From Microtetraspora sp. NBRC 13810 (GTDB lineage: Bacteria; Actinomycetota; Actinomycetes; Streptosporangiales; Streptosporangiaceae): a stretch of 64,000 nt of DNA. The stretch is taken from contig NZ_BSRQ01000007.1 in NCBI RefSeq assembly GCF_030268685.1, positions 124,001 through 188,000 on the forward strand, written 5' to 3'. The notes under the pieces were generated by a model. It did not search any database, had not been told where the DNA came from, and worked only from the letters and a program-made list of their open reading frames with translations. Position numbers and translations under genes: made by a program. This document shows, one piece after another, positions 43,693 through 52,259 of the stretch. Position 1 is the first letter of the stretch; each line of letters starts with the position of its first letter.

Positions 43693-43731
43693 CCCGTGAC
43701 CGCCGCGTTCCACGGTGGTCACGGGTCCACC
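43687..43731. terminator. Hairpin after the SnoaL-like gene
   Basis: GTGGACCCGTGACC (43688-43701) is the exact reverse complement of GGTCACGGGTCCAC (43717-43730), and one more flanking pair extends it. It lies 23 bases after the stop. Confidence 0.85.
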
Positions 43732-43989
43732 CAGGGCGCCGGTCACAGGTAAGCGGAGAACTTCCTGACGTCCTCGGCCGCGAAAGCGGTCGGCACGGTG
43801 CCCAGGCGCCGGGGTCGCGGGCCCGTCTCGCAGGAGAGGTTGGCCCGCGACCCCGACGGTGCCGCTGGAACAGCAGAGGCCGACGTCGGTCAGCAGGTCG
43901 CCCCGGCCGACCGGGGGGCCGGTCCGCTCCCTGGACTTCCCCGCGATGCAGGCGAGCGGTGGGACCGCATGAGGTCCCCCGTGCGCGGC
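43732..43989. other. Gene-free stretch with a possible decayed minus-strand end
   Basis: With the repeat and terminator before it, about 325 bases lack a gene. On the minus strand a frame ends at 43746 with TAFAAEDVRKFSAYL before its stop, and has coding-like codon use for 40 codons; another frame upstream reads DLLTDVGLCCSSGTVGVAG. They may be pieces of one broken gene. No family was recognised. Confidence 0.35.
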
Positions 43990-45210
43990 CTATCGGGTGA
44001 AGACGAGGGACGCGTTGTGGCCGCCGAAGCCGAAGGAGTTGGTCATCGCCGCCGTCCACCGGCCCCGGCGCGGGCCTCCGGTGACGACGTCGAGCGGCAC
44101 CGCGGGATCGGGGTCGTCCAGGTTGCGGGTGGCCGGGATCACGCCGTCGCGGAGCGCGAGGATCGTCGCGAACGCGCCCAGGGCGCCCGAGGCTCCGCAC
44201 ATGTGCCCGGTCATCGACTTGACGGCGGTGACGGCGGGATGCGTGCCCAGCGCCTCCGCGATCGACCGGGTCTCGGTCAGGTCGCCGGCCGGGGTGGCGG
44301 TGGCGTGCGCGTTGACGTGGCCGACGTCGAGCGCGTCCACGCCGGCCGAGGCCAGGGCCAGCCGCATCGCGCGGGCCTGCCCGCCGGCGTCGGCGCCGGT
44401 GATGTGGAAGGCGTCGGAGGTGGTGGCGGCGCCGGCCAGTGTGGCATGCGCGCGGGCGCCGCGGGCCGCGGCGAAACCCTCCCGTTCCAGGACCACCAGG
44501 GCGGCTCCCTCGGCGAGGACGAAGCCGTCGCGCCCCGCGTCGAACGGCCGGGAGGCCGCCGGCGGCGCGTCGTTGCGCGTGGACAGCGCCCTGGCCTGGG
44601 CGAACCCGGCCAGGGTGAGCGGGTGGACGCACGCCTCGGCGCCTCCGGCGATCACCACGTCGGCGCGGCCGAGCCGGATGAGGTCCAGCCCCACGGCGAT
44701 CGCCTCGGCGCCGGAGGCGCAGGCGCTCACCGGCGTGTGCGCGCCGCCCCGCGCCCCGAACTCCATGCTGACCACCGCCGCCGCCGCGTTCGGCATCAGC
44801 ATCGGAACCGTGCACGGCGAGACCTTCCGCGCCCCGGACGCCTCCAGGACGTCGTCCTGGGCGAGCGTGGTGAGCACCCCGCCGACCCCGGTGCCGACGA
44901 CCACGGCCAGCCGTCCGGGCTCGACGCCGGGAGCCCCCGCGTCCGCCCACGCCTCCCTGGCGGCGACGAGGGCGGCCTGCTGGGTGCGGTCCAGCCGCCG
45001 GGCCGGCACCCGGCCGAGCACCCCGGCGGGGTCCACCCGCATCCGCCCGGCGATCCGCACGGGCAGGTCCGCGGCCCACTCCTCGTCGAGCACGGTGATC
45101 CCGGACCGCCCCGCCAGCATGCCCGCCCAGGTGTCGGGCACATCGCCGCCGAGCGGCGTGGTGGCCCCGAGCCCGGTGACCGATACGCCCGCCTTCAACG
45201 CGTCTTCCAC
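43990..45210 (-). CDS. Beta-ketoacyl-ACP synthase II
   Basis: This 406-residue condensing enzyme has the complete KAS II triad: Cys164 (SACASGAEA), His302 (NAHATATPAGD) and His336 (MTGHMCGASG), which match FabF Cys163, His303 and His340. FGFGGHN near the end is also typical. It would extend an acyl chain on ACP with malonyl-ACP. No ACP, malonyltransferase or reductase gene is nearby, so it works with the housekeeping set or a pathway elsewhere. The GTG at 45210 gives the family's usual start (VSVTGLG at residue 9); a longer frame opens at 45258. Confidence 0.9.
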   Translation of the reverse strand: MEDALKAGVSVTGLGATTPLGGDVPDTWAGMLAGRSGITVLDEEWAADLPVRIAGRMRVDPAGVLGRVPARRLDRTQQAALVAAREAWADAGAPGVEPGRLAVVVGTGVGGVLTTLAQDDVLEASGARKVSPCTVPMLMPNAAAAVVSMEFGARGGAHTPVSACASGAEAIAVGLDLIRLGRADVVIAGGAEACVHPLTLAGFAQARALSTRNDAPPAASRPFDAGRDGFVLAEGAALVVLEREGFAAARGARAHATLAGAATTSDAFHITGADAGGQARAMRLALASAGVDALDVGHVNAHATATPAGDLTETRSIAEALGTHPAVTAVKSMTGHMCGASGALGAFATILALRDGVIPATRNLDDPDPAVPLDVVTGGPRRGRWTAAMTNSFGFGGHNASLVFTR

Positions 45211-45355
45211 TGATCCCGCCTTCGTCCCCGGCCCCCGGCGGGGGCGCTCGTGGCACAACGCTGCCAGGGCGCACCCCGGCAGACAGTTGGCCTTACCAAC
45301 GAAAAAGCGGCGCGAGTTCTGTCGCGATCAGGAAGAAGTGCCGATCCGCAGAAGC

Positions 45356-45997
45356 TCAGCCGTCTTCGGGTGACGAGGCGACGAAGGCGACGCAGCATCG
45401 GCCGGGCGCGGCGTCGGAGACCGCGGTCACCCCGCGCTCCCCGAGGCCGTCCAGGAGGCCCTGGCACAGGGCGAGGTTCATCGAGCACACCAGGAGCGGG
45501 TGCTCCTCGGAGAGCACGTGGAAGGGGCAGTTGCGCAGCCGGACCCGGTCGCCGTCATGGTAGGGCTCGTAGCCCCGCGCGCGCAGGACGTCCTCCAGGG
45601 GGGCGGGCGGGCGGGCCATCCGGGCGCCGGCCTCGCGGGCCGCCTCCTCCGCCCGCTCCTCGGCGCCGAGCAGGTGGACGACGTCGGCGAGCACCAGGGC
45701 GGGCGTGCGGTAGTCGCGCGGGGGCAGGCTGACCGACCGTTCCGCCGAGGCCCGCCGGTAGACCTTGGCCGGCCGGCCGCTGCCCGGTCCCGAACGCTCG
45801 CCCAGCCGCTTGAACCGGGCGTCCAGCAGCCCGGCCTCGACCAGCTTGTCCAGGTGGAAGGCGGCGAGGGTGCGCTGCACGCCGGCCGCCTCGGCCGCCT
45901 CGTTGCGCCCGACATCCCTGCCCTGGGCGGCCACGAAGTCGTACAGCGCCCGCCGTACGGGGTCCTGAAGTGCCGCGACGGCCTGGAGATCGTCCAC
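45356..45997 (-). CDS. HTH regulator with a C-terminal cysteine cluster
   Basis: This 213-residue protein has an N-terminal winged helix (DPVRRALYDFVAAQG, then AFHLDKLVEAGLLD) like ArsR-type regulators. The C-terminal half carries five cysteines: Cys157 in NCPFHVL, Cys171, Cys178, and the pair Cys201-Cys202. The NCPFH-x-x-x-x-x-HP-x-x-x-C layout recalls SufR-like iron-sulfur regulators. It may sense iron or redox state. It is divergent from an FMN reductase gene, which may be its target. Start ATG at 45997. Confidence 0.75.
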   Translation of the reverse strand: MDDLQAVAALQDPVRRALYDFVAAQGRDVGRNEAAEAAGVQRTLAAFHLDKLVEAGLLDARFKRLGERSGPGSGRPAKVYRRASAERSVSLPPRDYRTPALVLADVVHLLGAEERAEEAAREAGARMARPPAPLEDVLRARGYEPYHDGDRVRLRNCPFHVLSEEHPLLVCSMNLALCQGLLDGLGERGVTAVSDAAPGRCCVAFVASSPEDG

Positions 45998-46235
45998 GTC
46001 CGGAGTCTAAGTCCGCGGGCGGGGAGGCTCCAACGCGGTGCCGCCGGCCACCCCACCGAGGGTCGATTTCTGGGTATATACGCAGATCAGGGGATATTTC
46101 GGTTTCGGGGTGGTCTGGGCGGGCACGGGGGCGCGGGCGGTCGGCGGGGCGCGACCGCGTTCCCAAGGCGGTGACGGGAGAGCCCGAGCCGCCGGCCGCC
46201 CGGCCTTACCGCGTCGTGTCTTTGGGGGTAAACGC

Positions 46236-46934
46236 ATGAGCATCGTGGGAATCGCCGCAAGCTTCCGTACCGGGTCCTACGTCCACCGGCTGGCCCAGGC
46301 GGCCCGCTTCGAGGCGGCGGGCGAGGAGTACACGACCTGGGACGGGCTGGCGGAGGTACCCCCCTACGCCGCAGGGCCGCTGCCGCGGCCCGCCAGGGAA
46401 CTGCTGGGCGCGCTGGCCGGGGCCGACGGCCTGCTGCTCGTCACGCCCGGGCACAGCCTGCTGCCCGCCGAGCTGCGGAACGCGCTGAGCTGGCTGGCCC
46501 GCGAGCCGTTCGCCGAGGTCCTGGAGGGCAGGCCGGTCGCGGTGGTGAGCGCCGCGCCGGAGCCGTGGAACGCCATGTGGGCGCACGCCGAGCTGCGCAC
46601 CCTGCTGGCCGGCTACGGCGGGCAGATGTGCGGCGCCGAGCTGGTGGTGACCGCCGATCCACCCCTGTTCGACGCCACCGGCCGGCTGGCACCGGGCGAG
46701 ACCCGCGACCGTTTCGTCGAGGTGTTCAAGGAACTGCGCGCGGCGGCGCACGCCAGGGTCACCGCCACCCTGCCGGGCATCGCGGTGACGGGCTACCCGG
46801 CGACCGGCGAGCGTCTCGGGCTCAAGACGCTCGCCTCGCCGTTCGCAGCGGAACCGGCCCCGGCGGAACGCGGTGCCGCGCCGGCCGCCGGCCTGTTCAG
46901 CGGCGACGACGGGATGCTGGCCGCGGCGAAGTGA
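46236..46934 (+). CDS. NAD(P)H-dependent FMN reductase family protein
   Basis: This 232-residue protein has the flavodoxin-like fold of NADPH-dependent FMN reductases. The start IVGIAASFRTGSYVHRL binds the flavin phosphate, and VTPGHSLLPAELRNALSWL corresponds to the substrate-loop helix of the family. It reduces FMN, or a quinone, with NAD(P)H. The longer frame upstream is ignored because the ATG at 46236 begins the fold. The cysteine-rich regulator is divergent, 238 bases away. Confidence 0.82.
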   Translation: MSIVGIAASFRTGSYVHRLAQAARFEAAGEEYTTWDGLAEVPPYAAGPLPRPARELLGALAGADGLLLVTPGHSLLPAELRNALSWLAREPFAEVLEGRPVAVVSAAPEPWNAMWAHAELRTLLAGYGGQMCGAELVVTADPPLFDATGRLAPGETRDRFVEVFKELRAAAHARVTATLPGIAVTGYPATGERLGLKTLASPFAAEPAPAERGAAPAAGLFSGDDGMLAAAK

Positions 46935-46937
46935 AGC

Positions 46938-48653
46938 TCACGCGGGGAACGCGTGCGGGTGATGCCTGCGCGCGTACTCCTCGCTGACGTACCCCTCGCG
47001 CAGGTCGGCGCGGACCGCCTCCGGGTCGCGCCCGGCCGGTGGGCCGTATCCGCCGCCCGACCCGGTGCGCAGGTGCACCACGGCGTCCTTGGACAGCGGG
47101 ATCCTGGTCTTCAGCGCGTAGTCGCCGGTGGTGCCGTCGGGATAGTCGACGGTGAGCCGGTTCGGGCGGCCGGGCAGCCCGCCGGACCGGCCCCACGGGG
47201 CCAGCTCGGTCCTGGCCAGGGCCGCGGTGAGGTACTGGTCCTCCAGGCAGCGGAAGGACAGGTCGAGGCCGAGACCGCCGCGGAACCTGCCCGCCCCGCC
47301 CGAGTCCGCGGCCAGCGCCAGGCGTTCGATCCGCCAGGGATTCCTGGCCTCCCACACCTCGGCCGGGGTGAACCGGGTGGCCGACTCGGAGATGTACATC
47401 AGCGCGCTCGCGCCGTCCCCCCGCGGCGAGGCGCCCTGGCCGACCGGATGCGGCGCGCCGTCGGCCCACGGCGCGCCGGACCCCTCCCGGTTCCCCCACC
47501 ACACCAGCGCGTTGATGTCCCCGCCGCTGGCGGCCGGCACACCGGGCACGGCGTCCCCGAGCGCCCTGATGATCAGCTCGATGGCGTGGTCGGCGGGGAT
47601 GCCGTACATGAAGCACGGGGCCGGGCGCACCGGGTGGAACAACGAGCCCTCGCGGGTGACGAGCTCCAGCGCCCGGAAGTGCCCCTCGTTGGGCTGCTCC
47701 CCCGCGCCCGCCAGGAACGCCACCGCCAGCCGGGCCGCGGCGACCGTCGAGGGCAGCGGGCAGTTGATCGGCCCGGGGACCTGGTCGGGGCAGTCGGTGA
47801 GATCCACCTCCACCCGGGACCCTTCGACGCTCACCACGACCCCGAACGGCACCGGCACGCCGCTCACCCCGTCGGAGTCGATCACGCTGGAGGCGGTGTA
47901 GACGCCGTCCGGCAGCGCCGCGAACCAGCTGCGCACCAGCGCCTCGCCGTGGTCGTACATCCGCGCGACGCATCGCCGGAAGACGTCCGCGCCGTGCCGG
48001 GTCACGATGGCCGACAGCGCCTCCGCGCCCGCCCTGGCCCCGGCGACCATGGCGTTGATGTCGCCGATCACCATGTCCGCCATCCGGCTGTTGGCGAGGA
48101 TCATCCGGTAGACGTCGGTGACCAGCCGCCCGGCGTCGTAGAGCTTGACGCCCGGGAAGATCGTGCCCTCCTGGTAGACGTCCAGGGTGTCGGTGCAGTA
48201 GGGATCCTTGCCGCCGATGTCCAGCCAATGGGCCTTGATCGCGGCGTAGGCGACGAGCTCGTCCGCGTGGAAGACGGGCACGACCATGGCGGCGTCCTGC
48301 GGGTGGGAGCCGGTGCCGTACGGGTCGTTGTAGAGGATCACGTCGCCGGGGGCGAGGGCGTCGCGCCCGCCGACGCCCTCCACCGCCTCGCGCACGCAGA
48401 ACCCGAGCGTGCCCATGAACGCGGGCAGCGTCGGCGCCTGGGCCAGCATGCACAGGTCGGCGTCGTAGAAGGCGACCGCGAAGTCCAGCGCCTCGTAGAT
48501 GATCGGCGAGAACGCGGTGCGGATCAGCGAGCGCTTCATGTGGTCGGCGGCGGCGTTGAGCCCCTGCCTGACGATCTCGGTGGTGACCGGGTCGGCTCCC
48601 TCCCCGCGTCCAGGCTGGGGATCGGTGAAGACCGTGCGCACGACGCCCATCAT
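46938..48653 (-). CDS. Hydantoinase B / oxoprolinase beta subunit (HyuB-like)
   Basis: This 571-residue protein matches the HyuB family across its length: DPVTTEIVRQGLNAAADHMK near the start, VILYNDPYGTGSHPQD in the middle, and TGSGGGYGPPAGRD near the end. HyuB is the second subunit of ATP-dependent hydantoinases and 5-oxoprolinases that open cyclic amides. Its ATG overlaps the HyuA stop as ATGA (48650-48653), so the two are made together. It is the last gene of the ten-gene run. The substrate is inferred as a cyclic amide. Confidence 0.93.
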   Translation of the reverse strand: MMGVVRTVFTDPQPGRGEGADPVTTEIVRQGLNAAADHMKRSLIRTAFSPIIYEALDFAVAFYDADLCMLAQAPTLPAFMGTLGFCVREAVEGVGGRDALAPGDVILYNDPYGTGSHPQDAAMVVPVFHADELVAYAAIKAHWLDIGGKDPYCTDTLDVYQEGTIFPGVKLYDAGRLVTDVYRMILANSRMADMVIGDINAMVAGARAGAEALSAIVTRHGADVFRRCVARMYDHGEALVRSWFAALPDGVYTASSVIDSDGVSGVPVPFGVVVSVEGSRVEVDLTDCPDQVPGPINCPLPSTVAAARLAVAFLAGAGEQPNEGHFRALELVTREGSLFHPVRPAPCFMYGIPADHAIELIIRALGDAVPGVPAASGGDINALVWWGNREGSGAPWADGAPHPVGQGASPRGDGASALMYISESATRFTPAEVWEARNPWRIERLALAADSGGAGRFRGGLGLDLSFRCLEDQYLTAALARTELAPWGRSGGLPGRPNRLTVDYPDGTTGDYALKTRIPLSKDAVVHLRTGSGGGYGPPAGRDPEAVRADLREGYVSEEYARRHHPHAFPA

Positions 48654-50647
48654 GACTCCTTCCGGCTGATCAGCAGGCAGCCCCCGGTGGACTCCTCCAC
48701 GGTGAAACCCTCGTCCACGTAGGTGGTCGCGGTCGGTTCCACGATCACCAGCGGGCCCGCGAGGGGCGCCGTCAGCGCCCTGCGCGGCACGGCGGGCGCG
48801 TCGGCGAACGCGCGGCGGCGGAAGGACCACAGCCGGATCCGGCCGGCCTCGCCGTCCGCGCCGGGCGGCGCGGGGACCAGGGTGCCCGCCCCGGTGAGCG
48901 GGACCCTGCTGGTCGCCCGGACGGTCACCACCTCCAGCGGGTCGGCGAGTTCGTGCCCGTAGGAACGGTGGTAGGCGGCGGAGAACCGCTCGCGGACCGC
49001 CGTCGCGTCCTCGCCGGGGTGCACCCGGACGGTCAGCGTGTGTTCCTGGCCGCGGTAGCGCAGGTCCAGGTCGAGCTCCCGTACGGCTCCCGCCGGGTCG
49101 CCGAGCCTGCCGAACAGCTCGTCGGCGACCGTGCCCGCCTCGGCGAGCGCGGCGTCGCCGAGCGGGCGCACCAGGGTCCGGGCCGCGCCGCGCACGATGT
49201 CGGCCTGCATGAGCCCGACCGCGGAGAAGTTGCCCGCGTTGGGCGGCACGACGACGCAGGCCGCGTCGAGTTCGTCGGCGAGCAGGCAGCCGAACAGCGG
49301 CCCGGCGCCGCCGAAGGCGACCACGGCCGCGCCGCGCGGGTCCACGCCGTGCTCGACGGTGACCCCGCGGACGGCCTGCGCCATGTGCGCGGCCGCGATG
49401 CGCAGCACCCCCTCGGCGACCGCGTCCGCGTCCGGCAGGCCGGACGGCGCGGCCAGCGGCGCGAGCGCCGCCCCGGCCAGTTCCGCGGACAGGTCGATGC
49501 CGCCCGAGATGCGGCCGGGGACGATCATGCCGAGGTGCAGGGCGGCGTCGGTGACGGTCGGCTCGGTCCCGCCGCGCCGGTAGGAGGCCGGGCCGGGCAC
49601 CGCGCCGGAGCTGCGCGGCCCGACCCGCAGCAGCCCGCCCGCGTCCACGTAGGCGACGGAGCCGCCGCCCGCGCCGACGGACCGCACGTCCACCCAGGGG
49701 CTCTGCAACGGCAGCCCCTGCACCTCGCCCTGGTAGAGCAGCGGCAGCCGGGCGTCCTGGATGAGCGCGGTGTCGAAGCTGGTGCCGCCGACGTCCGCGG
49801 CGACGGCGAGCGGCAGGCCGAGGACCTCGACCAGCCGGGCGGTGGCGGCGGCGCCGGCGACCGGCCCGGACAGGATCGTCTCGAACGGCCGCGCGGTCGC
49901 CTCCTCCAGCTCCAGCGCGCCGCCCCCGGACCGGGTGACCAGCAGCCGCCCGGCGAAGCCCCGCTCGCGCAGCGCCCGGTCCAGGTTGCCCAGGTAGGGG
50001 CCCATCCGGTGGCGGACGAACGCGTCCACGACCGTGGTGGTGGTCCGCTCGTACTCGCGGTACTCGCCGGACACCTCGTGCGACAGCGACACCTCCCCGG
50101 CGAACCCGGCGGCGCGCAGCAGGTCGCGCACCTCGTTCTCGTGCCCCGGGTTGGCATAGGCGTTGATCAGGACGATGGCCACGGCGTCGACGCCCTCGGC
50201 CGCGAAGACGTCGGCGGCCCGGCGTACGCCGTCCGGGTCCAGCGGGCGGACCACCGTGCCGTCGGCGGCCACCCGTCCGGCGACCTCCAGCCGCAGCCGG
50301 CGCGGCACGAGCGGCGGCGGGGGCGTCCAGAACAGGTCGTAGGGGTCGTCCCGGTCGCCCCGCCTGATCTCCAGCACGTCCCGGAAGCCCTCGGTGGTGA
50401 TCAGGCCGACGGTGGCGCCGCGACGCTCAAGCAGCGCGTTGAGCCCGACGGTGGTGCCGTGCACGAAGTACGCGCAGCGCCGCAGCGTCTCGCGGTCGGC
50501 GACCGCGTCCACCACCGCCAGCACGCCGAGCTCGGGCGCGGCCGGCGTGGTCGGCTGCTTGCCGACCTTGATCTCCCCGGTGACGGAGTCGTGCAGGACG
50601 AGGTCGGTGAAGGTTCCCCCGACGTCCACCCCGATGCGCGTGCTCAT
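48650..50647 (-). CDS. Hydantoinase A / oxoprolinase alpha subunit (long HyuA)
   Basis: This 665-residue protein is a full-length HyuA. It has RIGVDVGGTFTDLVLHD (phosphate-binding loop of the ASKHA fold), VHGTTVGLNALLERRG, AADVGGTSFDTALI and VVAFGGAGPLFG. It uses ATP to activate the ring carbonyl of a cyclic amide; HyuB completes the hydrolysis. The ATG at 50647 is the family start. It follows the PucR gene by 94 bases, a gap long enough for a promoter, and its stop overlaps the HyuB start. Confidence 0.93.
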   Translation of the reverse strand: MSTRIGVDVGGTFTDLVLHDSVTGEIKVGKQPTTPAAPELGVLAVVDAVADRETLRRCAYFVHGTTVGLNALLERRGATVGLITTEGFRDVLEIRRGDRDDPYDLFWTPPPPLVPRRLRLEVAGRVAADGTVVRPLDPDGVRRAADVFAAEGVDAVAIVLINAYANPGHENEVRDLLRAAGFAGEVSLSHEVSGEYREYERTTTTVVDAFVRHRMGPYLGNLDRALRERGFAGRLLVTRSGGGALELEEATARPFETILSGPVAGAAATARLVEVLGLPLAVAADVGGTSFDTALIQDARLPLLYQGEVQGLPLQSPWVDVRSVGAGGGSVAYVDAGGLLRVGPRSSGAVPGPASYRRGGTEPTVTDAALHLGMIVPGRISGGIDLSAELAGAALAPLAAPSGLPDADAVAEGVLRIAAAHMAQAVRGVTVEHGVDPRGAAVVAFGGAGPLFGCLLADELDAACVVVPPNAGNFSAVGLMQADIVRGAARTLVRPLGDAALAEAGTVADELFGRLGDPAGAVRELDLDLRYRGQEHTLTVRVHPGEDATAVRERFSAAYHRSYGHELADPLEVVTVRATSRVPLTGAGTLVPAPPGADGEAGRIRLWSFRRRAFADAPAVPRRALTAPLAGPLVIVEPTATTYVDEGFTVEESTGGCLLISRKES

Positions 50648-50741
50648 TGCCCTCACTTCCTCGGCCGGGCGATACGCCCCGGCGGCTCACGGGTAACGCT
50701 CTGGACGCTACGACCGGCTTCCGGCCTGCGTCGATGTGTCG

Positions 50742-52259
50742 TCACAACGACGGTTCGCCGGTCGTTGTCCTCTCGCCACACTCCTGGCGGCCCGCCTCGG
50801 ACAGCACGTGACAGGCAAGGTGGAGGGCGAAACGGGTCTGCGGGTCGGCCAGGTCGAGGCCGAGCGCCTCGGTGATGCGCCGGACCCGGTGGGCGACCGC
50901 GTTGGGGTGCAGGTTGAGGATCTCCGCCGCCTTCGTCCGCGATCCCCAGGTGTCGAGGTAGGCGCGCAAGGTGGGCAGCGCGGACGGGGCCAGGGCGCCC
51001 AGCCCGTCGAGGGGGGCGAGCATGTCCCTGGCGGTCATCACGGCGCTGTCGCTGGCCGCGAGCTCGGCGAGCACGGCGTGCACGCCGAGCCGGTCGAAGG
51101 GCTCCACCGTCCCGGGACCCGCGCGGACCGCGGCGGCGCGCGCCTGGACGGCGGCGCGGCGCAGCCCCTCCGGCCCGAACTGGCAGGTGCCGAGGCCCGC
51201 CGACGTCCCGGGCGGCAGCAGTTCGGCGACCCGTCCGGGGTCCAGCGGGTCCCGGCCGGGCCGCGCGTCGGTGGTGCGCACCAGCAGCAGCCCCTCCTGC
51301 CACGCCGTCGCCAGCACCGGCCCGCCGAGATCGTCCCGCGCGAGCGCCGCCGCGTACCGCGCCAGCCCCTGCCCGCCCTCTCCCCCGTCCCGCGAGCCGG
51401 GGACCGCGCCGGATACCGCGGCGGGGACCGTGCCGGGGACCGTGCCGGAAACTGTGCCGGAGACCGTGCCGGGGACGCGGAGGAAGACGGTGACGTGCCA
51501 GCCGTCGACGGGGACGCCGGCGAGCCTGGCCCGGCGGGCGGCGGCGAGGAGGTCGGAGGCCGAGGCGCGGAGGAGCTCGCGGACCGCCTGGGAGCGTTCG
51601 GCCTCGGCCGCCCGCGCGGCGGCGCGGACCCGGCCGAGCGTGGTGGCGACCACGCCGGCGACGATGGCGGCGGCCGGGTCGTCGTCCACCCAGCACACGT
51701 AGCCGTCGGCGCGGCCGTCCACCCTGATCACCACCGACGTGGCGGGGGACTCCGCGAGCGCGGCGACGCCGTAGGCGACCCCCACCGCGTCGGAGGCGGC
51801 GCGCAGGATGTCGTCCTCCCCGGCCCCCTCGATCGCGCCGAGCCGCTCGATCGCCTCCCTGGTACGGCGCAGCAGCAGCCCCGGCTCGGAGCGGACCGCC
51901 TCCCGCAGGCCGAACACGGTCTGCGACAGCGTCTGCCCCGAGGCCCCGGCCAGCAGGGCGACCCGGACCTTCCTGGCCAGTGCCACGATCTCCGGCGACG
52001 CGCCCGACGGGCCGGGCAGCACGAGCCCGGCGAGCCGCCTGCGCCCGGCGACGCGCAGCGTCTCGACCACGGCGGGCCCGGATCCGGCCTTGGTGGCGTT
52101 GCGGGACAGCACGGCCACCGAGCCGGGCGGCGCCGACTCCAGCTCCTCCGGTTCGTCGACCAGCAGGACGCCGGTGACCTCGACGGCGTCCCACGGCCCG
52201 CCGACGAGGGTCAGCCGCCGCCCGACCGGCGTGCGCAGCAGGTCACTGACGTAGAGCAC
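50742..52259 (-). CDS. PucR family transcriptional regulator
   Basis: This 505-residue protein starts with an N-terminal sensory region (VLYVSDLLRTPVGRRLTLVG, the PucR N-terminal type), has a middle GGDEF-like part, and ends with the PucR helix-turn-helix (LRAYLDTWGSRTKAAEILNL then HPNAVAHRVRRI). PucR regulators control purine and hydantoin-type catabolism. A 12-bp minisatellite adds a GTVP/GTVS tract near residue 270. The GTG at 52259 has a GAGGAGGT site. It overlaps the DppF end by 17 bases and sits between the uptake genes and HyuA/HyuB, so it is likely the local regulator. Confidence 0.88.
   Translation of the reverse strand: MLYVSDLLRTPVGRRLTLVGGPWDAVEVTGVLLVDEPEELESAPPGSVAVLSRNATKAGSGPAVVETLRVAGRRRLAGLVLPGPSGASPEIVALARKVRVALLAGASGQTLSQTVFGLREAVRSEPGLLLRRTREAIERLGAIEGAGEDDILRAASDAVGVAYGVAALAESPATSVVIRVDGRADGYVCWVDDDPAAAIVAGVVATTLGRVRAAARAAEAERSQAVRELLRASASDLLAAARRARLAGVPVDGWHVTVFLRVPGTVSGTVSGTVPGTVPAAVSGAVPGSRDGGEGGQGLARYAAALARDDLGGPVLATAWQEGLLLVRTTDARPGRDPLDPGRVAELLPPGTSAGLGTCQFGPEGLRRAAVQARAAAVRAGPGTVEPFDRLGVHAVLAELAASDSAVMTARDMLAPLDGLGALAPSALPTLRAYLDTWGSRTKAAEILNLHPNAVAHRVRRITEALGLDLADPQTRFALHLACHVLSEAGRQECGERTTTGEPSL
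50744..50768. promoter_or_regulatory. 8-bp perfect inverted repeat at the PucR end, upstream of HyuA
   Basis: ACAACGAC (50744-50751) and GTCGTTGT (50761-50768) are perfect inverted copies with a nine-base gap. It overlaps the last codons of the PucR gene and lies just upstream of HyuA. It could be an operator for HyuA/HyuB or an RNA hairpin. Confidence 0.45.
51394..51477 (-). repeat. 12-bp in-frame minisatellite in the PucR gene, seven units
   Basis: Units such as GTGCCGGGGACC (plus strand) repeat seven times in a row with small changes. They encode a tetrapeptide tract of the form GTVP, GTVS and similar, so copy-number change keeps the frame. Confidence 0.88.

Noticed and set aside
43746-43925. 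Minus-strand frame with a Cys-Cys-Ser-Ser stretch as a peptide precursor gene
   Set aside because: No start with a ribosome site, no processing enzyme nearby, and the coding-like parts fall in two frames, so decay is more likely.
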